From: Hemibagrus wyckioides
Taxonomy: Eukaryota > Chordata > Actinopteri > Siluriformes > Bagridae
DNA: 64,000 nt
Direction: 5' to 3'
Assembly: GCF_019097595.1 (NCBI RefSeq)
Contig: NC_080735.1
Span: forward strand, 13,498,917-13,562,916
In this document: positions 50,398 to 64,000 of the stretch, in pieces
Position numbering within the stretch: the first letter of the stretch is position 1
Layout of the letters: each line of letters begins with the position of its first letter
Translations under genes and position numbers: made by a program
Notes under the pieces: generated by a model
What the model was told of the DNA's origin: nothing
The model's database searches: none
Seen by the model: the letters and a program-made list of their open reading frames with translations, nothing else

Positions 50398-51276
50398 CAG
50401 TGGATATACACCCTTGTTAAACTTGTAGAGATTTTGTGATGTGAGAAACAAGATAAATCATGCTTTTTCCACCTTTAATGTGAAATAGAAACCAACAAAC
50501 TTCAAGTAAAAAAACGTTTTTTTTTAAATAAATAAATAAATAAATAAATAATTTTTGAATAAAAATGAACAATAACCTGGTTGTTGTAAGTAAACATACC
50601 CCTTAACTAATTAATTGTTTAAGCACCTTTTTCTTGTTTAACTGTTTTTTACCAACTTAGCACATGCTTATTCCACTCCCCCTTCCATAAAATGCTGCAA
50701 ATCGGAACAAATTGTGAGAGGATCTCCTGTACACAGCCCTCTTCCATTCATTTCACAGGTTTTCCATAAAATTTATATCTGGGTCTTCGTTGTGAGCTGT
50801 CTAACAGATTCCTGCAGATTTTAGGTATTAGAAACTATCCATGATTCACTCTAACATGACTAGAGGCCCAGGCCCAGCTAAAGAGATGCAGGCCATTGAT
50901 TTTATATTATGTCCAGTTCTACACCAGGCATCAGATCCTAACATAATAGTTTAAGAAGATTTTCGGCTTCTCTCAACGCCATACCCCAAACATCACGACT
51001 CTAGGAATGTTACTGTAAATCTCATGGCAGACTGTGATTTTACTGGTTTACGCTCCCATGCCCCATTATACAAGGGTGTGCAGATTTAAGCAAACAGGTT
51101 GTTGTAAGTTTCTCTGCATGCTTTTGATTTGATTTCACTTCATTTTTTGGTGCTATATCACAGTAAAGGTGGAGAAAAGATCTAACATGATTTATTTCTG
51201 GGGGTTTTTGTCACTAAACCTGAGATTTGAACAGGAGTATGTAGACTTTTTTTAAAAAATATTTTTATATCCACTG
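50398..51276 (-). mobile_element. Internally deleted Tc1-like transposon with long terminal inverted repeats
   Basis: Left end CAGTGGATATACACCC and the reverse complement of the right end (CAGTGGATATAAAAA) are inverted repeats, with further matches over about 150 bp (for example 'cctttaatgtga' on the left against 'cctttactgtga' on the right after reversal). TA lies at both outer edges (50396-50397, 51277-51278). The interior (about 50690-51000) keeps scraps of an antisense transposase ('ctgtacacagccctcttcc', 'ttttccataaaatttatatct') but no frame. Full-length relatives are about 1.6 kb, so roughly half is missing. AATA tandems have grown near both ends. Confidence 0.8.
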
Positions 51277-51690
51277 TATGCCTCATGAGAAATAAAAAAT
51301 AAATAAATAAATAAATAAATAAATAAGCCAGATTTATTGTAACTGGCAATTGAGCTTGTTTCCAGTTCAGAAAAAATCTCAAATAAATTAACTAGCCCTC
51401 TATTTTATGGCAATATTATGAAAATAAAAGTTTTCTCACAAGGTTTTGTTTAACTAATTGTCTTAATAATTTTTCTTGTATTTATTTTCCACTTCATCAT
51501 CTTATACACCTTGTTTGATTTGAAAATATTATTTTAGATAATTAATTTAGTTTGTCCTAATAAAAAATATACCTTAAACATTTGCCTAACAGTAAACTCA
51601 GTCTGTCCTTGTTTTACCTCGATCAATCCAAGTGTCTTCTCAAAACAAATAAGCATATTGTTGTTAACACTGGGTCAGAACCTGTCATAG

Positions 51691-56046
<4,356 letters not shown>

Positions 56047-56207
56047 TTCCAACGGCCAAATGACTTTTCTCCGCCGTTCCGTTTTGGCACGGTTCCCAAT
56101 GGTAGCACGGAGAGGAACATTAGGAACAACTACAAAGAGATGCACAGCTACATGACCAGCTTCCACCAGAAAAATGTAGACGAGGCCCTCCAGAGCCTGA
56201 AAACTGG
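56047..56207 (+). CDS. grin2b: grin2b exon J: M3-S2 linker and S2 with Ser690/Thr691 site
   Basis: 161 nt, phase 0 to 2, mammalian length. Translation [54 protein letters not shown]. The NGSTERN motif holds the equivalents of Ser690 and Thr691, which bind the agonist gamma-carboxylate. The second half is the most diverged part of S2 ([20 protein letters not shown] for [20 protein letters not shown]). Acceptor TTTCCAG, donor GG|GTAAAA. A repeated segment lies on each side of this exon (54920-55340 and 56488-56862). Confidence 0.97.
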
Positions 56208-56487
56208 GTAAAAGAGAGAAAGAGGTTTAAAAACAGCAACAACAGTGTGTTTGGGGACAGAGAGAAGGAGAGATCGTGCAAGAGAGAGAGAGAGAGAGAG
56301 ACGGATAGGATATGAACGCGTGTGTGAGTGGGTGTTCAGTGGACATGTAGCTGCTAATAGCAACAAACTGGAGCAGCCTGTGACTGTTTGTTTAGGGATG
56401 ACTAAACCACACATGTAACATGTGTATGTTTCATCTGTCAGATTTCTCTTCTAATACGTGTAAAGAATCACATTTACACATTCAAAA

Positions 56488-56862
56488 GGTGTATCTATAT
56501 AGCAGGAAGTACAGTATAGAGGAAATTATTATAAAGCCTGGTGGAAATTTGGTTTATTCAACAAGACGGCTTCCAGAACAGCGTGGCTCATTATTTGGCA
56601 GATCATAAAACAGAACTCGAATTCCTATATAAGTTTCGTTTTTGTGTGAACTTGTGTAGCCTTGAGGCGCTAAATCAAGGTCAGGAAATTGAAACGTGTT
56701 GAAACTGTTAAACTGAAAATATAGTGCCAGTGTTTTTGGGGAAAGTATTCTATTAAAAAATCTGAATAATGAGAGGGTGCATCACTGAAAATATGCAATT
56801 ATACAACCCTAATATTTTGGAAAAAGTATGATAAACAGCATGGTACGCTGACAGCGTTTTAA
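56488..56862 (+). repeat. Copy 2 of the diverged intronic repeat flanking exon J
   Basis: Partner of 54920-55340, direct orientation, about 1.5 kb apart. No terminal repeats or coding potential found, so it may be a local duplication or an unrecognised mobile element. Confidence 0.85.
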
Positions 56863-57755
56863 TCTATCAGATTTTACTTCTAATATCACATTTATACACT
56901 ATACTGATTTAACTCGAAAGGTAGAAACTGCTCTGTATTGTAGTACTACTACTGCTACAATAGGACACACATCGAATGTATTGCAACATCTCTGTGTTTG
57001 CAGAGTAAATTTGTAAGAAACGTTCTGTACTACAACAAAGAAGTGGCAGTACTACAGCAAAGAGGAAGGTTATATGAAGTGAGGTGTGTGTGTGTGCCAT
57101 TACAGCGCAATGGAAAATTCCCAAATCAACTGTATTATTTGTCACGAACAATAAGAAGGAGGATGAAAGGAGTAGAGAAAAGAGGAGGCTGGACAAATAA
57201 CTCACTGACCCAGGACAGCATGCAGTGAGAGTCTTATTTGTTTGTTAAAAAAAAAAGCAATGATACAATGAGCAATACCAAATTTGTTTGGATAAAAAAT
57301 AATGTAATATGTAAGAAATAAAGCATGGGGAATGCTGTTATAGCAGAGTTACTGTTACCACCCAAAAGATTATTCTCCTCTAACAGCATGGCCACCAAAG
57401 CAGATTACAAATCCCTCTGTCCTGAAAACTTTCCTTTGGGGGGAAAAAGTAAATCAAAAGCACTGGCACTGGAGACTCCTTCCAATAAAGCTAAATACTT
57501 CACCATATCAGTTGTAACTTTATTAATCATTTTGGGATGATTTGCCTTGCAGCTGCTCTTATAGAAAATGAATCCACATTTTCTGACCACTCAGAGTTGA
57601 AATGAGTTGAGAGTTGATACACATTTGAGAAACCTCTGTGCTACAAATTGAGCTAAACCAGGGAGTTGTTAAATTTAACAATGAAAGAATTGCACTGCTC
57701 ATAACATTTAGGTCAGATATTTTTTTAAATATCATTAAAATGATTAAAATAAGAT

Positions 57756-57757
57756 AA

Positions 57758-57792
<35 letters not shown>

Positions 57793-57840
57793 AATATAAT
57801 AAATAAATAAAATATAATAAAATTAAATAACTAAATAAAC
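57756..57840. repeat. (AATA)n array
   Basis: AAAT tandem with small interruptions. Confidence 0.95.
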
Positions 57841-58173
57841 GGCTGATTTAAAGCTGCACATTTTTGATGTCAGGTTTCTTGCTATGGCTTTGACTTGCCT
57901 CATCATGCTCAGAACCAACACTATACAGAGCTGCTACAGGGCCAGTCACAGCCTCAGCAGGAGATTGCTTTGATTGCTAATGCGGTACATAGACATTTTA
58001 GTTCGTCATTTGCTAAATTGGCCATTAATAAAAATTTATCCCAAAATGTTAAACATGGATTAGTCACAGTGTAAAAAACACACTGTCAAATTCACTGACT
58101 TCTGGGGTTTCATTTATTTGGCCTGAAAATAAAGCTGGTAGTTCTAAGCTTCAATCCATACCCAAATTGATGA

Positions 58174-58401
<228 letters not shown>

Positions 58402-59106
58402 TAATTAATATTCATCTTTTATTTCTCATTAAAATGATGCCATGAATGCTGACCACTTGAATACAGCATAACCGTTTAGGATGTATTGATACGAAGAGAT
58501 TTAGTGATAATTACATTCCAGACTGTGGTGTATGTTGATTTCATAGCTGTTATTTTGCCACACAAAAACAAGAGCTTTCTTATATTGATTTTGTTTCCTT
58601 GGAGAGTGTTCCACTAAAGATGCTCCTCATGTTCAATCTGAAATATGAAATGACAAGGCATGGGTTGATTTTTATGTGAATATACACCACACTAGTGATT
58701 CAGCTCCTGTATCTCTTTGTATTCTAAATGATAGCCTTGAAGACAAGATCTGTCTCTTTTAGCCATCAAGCCAATTCCCAATTCTTTCTTAAATGACCAT
58801 TAAAGGCAAGGCCAGTCCACATTTCCAGTGTTTCATCTCCAGAAAGAAAGAAAAAAAGAAAGAAAGAAAAGATTTCCTGACTGAATTTGGTTGAGGTGCT
58901 GACATGACACAAAAAATTAACTAGTTGAAGCTCCTCTAAGAGCTCTATGAGTGTGTGTGTGTGTGTGTGTAGAACTTATAAGCCATTCCAAATCAAGTTC
59001 TATAGTCATAGTAAACAATTGATAAATCATTTCCTGTTAGCAAATGGCTCAAAGGAATGCAATGTAGCCAAGTTAAACACTTTTTTCACTGGATTTTAAT
59101 TATTTA

Positions 59107-59126
59107 GCTCACACACACGCACACAC

Positions 59127-59158
<32 letters not shown>
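59107..59158. repeat. (CA)n microsatellite
   Basis: CA tract with two CG interruptions. Confidence 0.95.
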
Positions 59159-59159
<1 letters not shown>

Positions 59160-61234
59160 GGAACTGGAACAAATAGCCTAATCAAACACTAACTATTCAG
59201 CCTCAATGTTAGCCTGGCTGCTAGAACAGGTGCTGAATAAACAACCACAAACTGCACAGTGTTAGCTGTAGTGTCCGTCTACTGGAATGACTGGTTCTGG
59301 TTAAGCATTTCTGTTGTTTTCAGCCTAATACTCTTTAACTTTATGACCTGTATCATTACTTTCTACTGAAATATTACTTAAAACCTGCATCCTCGATCTA
59401 TTCCTCAAACAGTCTGTTGTACATTTCTCTAACAAACTTACTCAATAAATAATCAAAAATAGATCCCAATGCAATGTAACCAATTTATATGTCAGTTTAT
59501 GTTCTAAACATACAACTTGTTAACATTCACACCTAGGAGAAAATGTTTTTAAAAAAGCTAACACTGATGTGAAGCTTATTTTGTTGTACAGTAAACTTTA
59601 ACCACTAAAGAAAACAGGCACAATGAATAGAGATTCATTAGAGGTTCAATCCTTCAAAATGATTGAAATACTTAAACGAGATGAATGTAATTAACATTAG
59701 ATTAACGAACTGAAAAATAAATAGATAAAAAATTAGGCGCAACAATTTTTTTTTATTATTATTAATTATGGGTTTATATTGATTCTGTTAGTCTGTAGTG
59801 TTTCTCAATTCTTCCTCACAATAGATATCATTATGACGCCCCCAATTTCACAAATTTTTGACCCTCTTCGTTTACCATATTTCTTTATTGGTCAAATTGG
59901 TGCCACCTGCTCTTCATTTTCCACTTCCTTATTTAAGCTTTTCCTCAGGTCTTTATAAGATCCTGTACATTTCTCAGCCATGAAGCGTCAGATTTTCATT
60001 GTGTAGGAAGTTCTGAGCCTGGCTTGATTATGGATTTGCTTGCATCTATCTTGTCTGCCTATGTTTTGACCCATGCTATGGATAGCAACAATGTTTGTGG
60101 TAAAATCAGCAGTAAATCTTGGCAGGTGGAGGCACACCTTTTTCCAGAGAACTTCATTTTTGTGAGCTCAACACAAATCATGCGGCTTATATGAACATCC
60201 TGTTTCAAAATCCAGTCATCAGATGTTAGTAAACAATAAGGACCAGTGATGTGTTGAACTAAAATCTTAGTTTGGAGCTCAAAAGTATGTGTGGAAAAAT
60301 ACATCAAAGGTATAAAAGAGTGTGAAAGAGCTTTAGATTTCTACCATTTCTTTTTATATGTCCATTTAATGAACCGCCACTGACGACATTCTCATTCTGA
60401 TCGAATTCAGAGCTACACGAAGACTGTGGTTGTGTTCCATTTTGAGCACAAAAAGATTTTGTGAACACATTTCCACATCAGGCATCATACATGTAATAGT
60501 AACTGTGTGGCAAAGAGCCAAACAAAGCATTCTCTTTTAGCTTACATTATCCCTGGCCTAGTTACTGGACTGCCTTTGAGTGATTGCTTGGTCATGCATC
60601 CATATAGACGTACACAGCTAGCGACATTTGTTAGCCTAGCAGCGCAGCAGCTGTCTGTTGTTTGGGTCAGGCCTGCTGTAGTTGTACTCAGGTGTGTTAC
60701 GTGTAATTGTGTAGCCGCTAGACATTATACAATATTAGCTAAGTGCCAGGACTGAGGTCATAGGTGTGTAATGGCTCGCTTGGTTACGTGTGAATTTGGG
60801 ATGGTATCGAATGTATGTGACGTACTTGCAAAAGTGCACAGATAGCATGTTCTCACTTTCTCTCTCTCTCTCTTCAGCGCTCTCTGACTTTCATACACGC
60901 TCATTTCTGTCTAAAGGGAACAGACTGCAGTGCTCTAATGGGAGCATGGTTCTCTTTTACTCAGACAAGACCAATACACTGACAGAAAGAAATGTCTGAT
61001 AGGTCCTACAGCCTATAACTCCTATCAGATCTCTTCTCCTACTCTCTTTAAGTAGGTCACTGTTAAAAAATTTGAGCTGTCTCTGGATGTCAGAATGTCT
61101 TTTGCAAGCATGTGTGTAGGCTTTTTTCTTTTGGCATGACATCAGAGGTCAGACTCTTTTAAAGCCCTTGACTCCCACATCCTTCCATCAAAACCTGGAT
61201 TGGGTATTTGGTTATTTTTTTTGTTTGTTTTTAA

Positions 61235-61425
61235 GATTTTAAGCCTTTATTTGTCAGATATACATTACTGTGCAGTGAAATACTTTTATTCGCATATCCC
61301 AGCTTAAGAAGTTGAATTCAGAGTGCAGGATCAGCCAAGATACCCTGCCCCTGGAGCAGATAGGGTTAAGGGTCCAACAGCGGCAGCTTGGTTGTGCTGG
61401 GGCTTGAATACAATTGTAGGGCAAC
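61235..61425 (-). mobile_element. tRNA-type SINE, minus strand
   Basis: Reads 'gtcagatatacattactgtg', 'cagtgaaatacttttattcg', 'tggagcagatagggttaagg' and 'gtgctggggcttgaata', the reverse complement of the + strand SINE at 36530-36750 (B box region at the right end, degenerate). Confidence 0.65.
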
Positions 61426-62463
61426 ACATTTACACAGTCTGTGAACTCTGACAGTTCCTCAACCTAGAATTGGTACAGGACTGATTTCATAATTATTTAT
61501 ACTTTTTTTTTGTACCTGCCCACAATATTTCCACACATATTTAGCTGGCTCTATATTCCAAAATATGAACAAACTAAGAGCCCAATTCACCTTTCTGACA
61601 GAGTTTCTTCCAGTCAGTTTGTAGATGCTATTTTAAGATCCTGTGATATCTCAGAAGAGTCTATTGTGACATAGTTTATTACAATTATTGATATCATATT
61701 GCCCAGCCTTGGTTTTTGGGGCATGATCCTGTCCCTGCTTTGATAACTGCCAAGGCCTTAAGGTCACCCCTTAGTTCCAGAAGCTAAATCACAAGTGACA
61801 CTGCTAATCAATCATTAATGAGGATGCACTCCATTGAGAAAACATTCGGAGTAATGCAACATGACAAATGTTGTGTGTCTCAGGGGCCTTAATTTGTTTA
61901 CCATACTCTGCACACTCAGACAACTTCAAAACAAATAACATTTTGAATACAACTAAACATGCATTAACGCTAAAACACCCAAAGTGCATTAGCCATACAC
62001 ACAATGGGAAAAAAAAACCCTAATGCACATTTAAATAAACCCTTAAAAACATTTAGACACTCCCATGTTCTCTTCAGACACACATACAAAGTGTTTCTAA
62101 CACACATACACACACTTCAACTTGGATTACTACAGTACTTCCACTACAGTACAGACACTTTAACTCAAGGCAAAGACATCACACTTACTCATCTCTATTT
62201 CTCTCTGCCCACTCTCTCAACCTCTCTGTGTCCTTCACCCAAAATAACTCCCCTGACCCACTGCCATCGTCACATCATTATCTCCTTCTTTCCATAACCC
62301 ACCCCCCTTCACCTGTTCCCTCTTCACAATCCTCATTAACTCACTTCATACAAAAAAAATCCATCCATTCCTCATCTTTCTCTTCCTTTCACCACTTCTC
62401 TCCCACCTCTTTCCTCCGTCTACACCTGTCCCTCTTTGTCTCTCGTTCTTATTCTCTCCACAG

Positions 62464-62702
62464 GTGAGATGGAGGAGCTGGAGGCATTATGGTTGACTGG
62501 GATTTGTCACAACGAGAAGAACGAGGTGATGAGCAGCCAGCTGGATGTCGACAACATGGCCGGTGTCTTCTACATGCTGGGGGCGGCTATGGCGTTGTCA
62601 CTCATCACCTTCATAGCTGAGCACCTGTTCTACTGGCAGCTACGCTTCTGCTTCATGGGCGTGTGTTCGGGCAAGCCCGGCATCACCTTCTCTATTAGCA
62701 GG
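62464..62702 (+). CDS. grin2b: grin2b exon L: end of S2, M4 helix, start of cytoplasmic tail
   Basis: 239 nt, phase 1 to 0, mammalian length. Translation (G)[80 protein letters not shown]4 is about MAGVFYM to FIAEHLF. The WLTGIC Cys closes the S2 disulfide. After M4 the sequence is [12 protein letters not shown], between human GluN2B (YWQFRHCFMGVC) and GluN2A (YWKLRFCFTGVC). The exon begins GTGAGA directly after the acceptor CTCCACAG. Donor AGG|GTGAGT. The next exon, for the long C-terminal tail, is beyond the window. Confidence 0.97.
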
Positions 62703-64000
62703 GTGAGTGACCTGATTTTTCACGATGGGCACTGTTATAGTACAGCTGTGTTTGAAAGCCCCTGAGGTAGCTGTCTAGAAAACTTTGTTGAGAATAAATG
62801 AACTATATCGATTTTGCAAACCATAAAATCCTCTCAATGGAAGTTTTAAGACCTTCATTCCTATGAAAAAAGATTCTTTGCTCTCTAAATAGAACTATTT
62901 GGAACTTTCTCTGAAATGGAAACCTTCTGTTATACGTATATAAAATCTTTAAGGCTTTCCCCTACATGGATGAGTTTAGTGATTACGGTATAATCTGAAG
63001 AACCATACAAGAAAGATATGCTTCCTAATCAAAGAAACTCTATTTTCAGAATGTCGAGTGGATTTTTTTGACAACATATGCAAGCATTTCTAAATGGAAT
63101 CTACTTGAAAGAATATCCACTCATTAACCTTTTTCAAGTGTGTAGGGTCTAAATGACTAAATGTAAAATTGATTTTAGCAACAGTAATCGGTACAATCTA
63201 AAGAATCATACAAGGTGAAGTGCTACCCCTTCGTTCCTTAAGAAATGCTTTTTTTTTTAAGAGTGTAGAGTTGCTATTTAGACAAGCTAAGCAAGCGGTT
63301 ATCTGTTATGATTGGTTTCATCATTCATTCTAGTCATTCAGAACCCACCTAATTACATTTTCCCTTTAGCTAAGTTGTGTAACTTTAAGTATACAATTTC
63401 TGTTAGTGTATACTTAAAGTATAGGGGCTTGCCTTTTTCTTAACATTCTGAGTGAGCCACGATTTTCAAAAACCCCAAACACAACCCAAAGGTGTGAGAG
63501 AGAGAGATGTAGAAATGAAGGAATGCTGTCTTTAATAAAATGGCCACCCATTCAGGCAACCTTAACTCAACTGAGCTGCTCTGGAAGATGTTAGATCAAA
63601 ATGTCAGGCCTCTACAGACCTCTGTAAAGTTCTGGTAAGAAACCTGTCAAATATCTCCAGGAAAAACCTTGTTAATCTTTAATCAAAAAATTAAAGACCA
63701 AGTATATTTAAAAGGATAGATGTCCCCACCATTTCAACCAGCAGTCTCTATAACTGTAAGGATTATATCCCTCCAAAGGCAGCACTTCTATTATATGACA
63801 ACCTTTATATTGGTTTATACGACAACCTGCAAAAGCATTTCTTGAGGTGGAAGTGTATAATCAAATGTTCAAATAGTAAAGAATACAGGAGCAGAACAGG
63901 GATGGAAGACACTGTAAGAGCTTTAGCTTTAGGATAAGAAAAGAAATGGTGAAGAGAAACTCAGACAATGTCTGTGTGGGGGAGCGGGGTGGTAACAGGT
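62703..64000 (+). other. grin2b: grin2b intron downstream of exon L (5' part)
   Basis: Starts GTGAGTG, phase 0. No coding exon for the C-terminal tail (family start GIYSCIHG) is present up to the window end. No repeat element recognised. Confidence 0.9.

Noticed and set aside
62004..62467. Pyrimidine-rich + strand frames before exon L
   Set aside because: This is the extended polypyrimidine region of the intron; Ser/Pro/Leu composition follows from CT-rich sequence.

Overview
This is vertebrate nuclear DNA, almost certainly from a teleost fish. It holds the middle of one protein-coding gene on the + strand: grin2b, which encodes the GluN2B (NR2B) subunit of the NMDA-type glutamate receptor. 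The fish assignment rests on three things: compact introns (the mammalian gene spans several hundred kb), fish-type Tc1/mariner copies, and fish-type tRNA-derived SINEs and LINE tails. Several of these families are ones I associate with catfish-like ostariophysans, but that is only a guess. I cannot tell which teleost grin2b duplicate this is.

Layout. 1-25528 is the 3' part of a large intron and has no exon I can find. Twelve coding exons lie between 25529 and 62702. They join in frame to 2202 nt (734 codons), matching human GluN2B residues 138-866 plus five inserted codons. In order they encode the rest of the amino-terminal domain (25529-29041 plus 44904-45018), the S1 half of the glutamate-binding domain (45713-49612), M1 (51749-51874), the M2 pore loop and M3 (53324-53553), S2 (56047-58390) and M4 (62464-62702). 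Every junction has GT and AG and a matching phase. From the amino-terminal/S1 linker onward, exon lengths equal the mammalian ones I recall (115, 154, 126, 230, 161, 188, 239 nt), apart from one extra codon in each of two exons. The first coding exon(s), with the start codon and signal peptide, lie upstream of the window. The large exon for the cytoplasmic C-terminal tail lies downstream.

Most unusual: what I recall as a single 599-nt exon in mammals is split here into three (144 + 271 + 193 nt). One of the extra introns is only 109 bp. It is bounded by a 7-bp direct repeat (CAGGTCT) and uses a very weak donor (GTCTAA), which looks like an intron-gain signature. The protein also differs from mammalian GluN2B at several informative places: Tyr at the Phe176 ifenprodil-pocket position, an Arg-to-Asn change at the start of the S1 exon, and three GluN2A-like patches.

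The rest is intronic repeat: four internally deleted Tc1-like transposons, a degenerate Ty3/gypsy reverse transcriptase, a DIRS-like RNase H relic, several SINEs and LINE 3' tails, very long tetranucleotide tracts (GATA/GGAT/GACA and about 700 bp of GAAA), and locally duplicated intronic segments, one pair of which flanks an S2 exon. I found no bacterial-type genes, CRISPR arrays, rRNA genes or independent tRNA genes.
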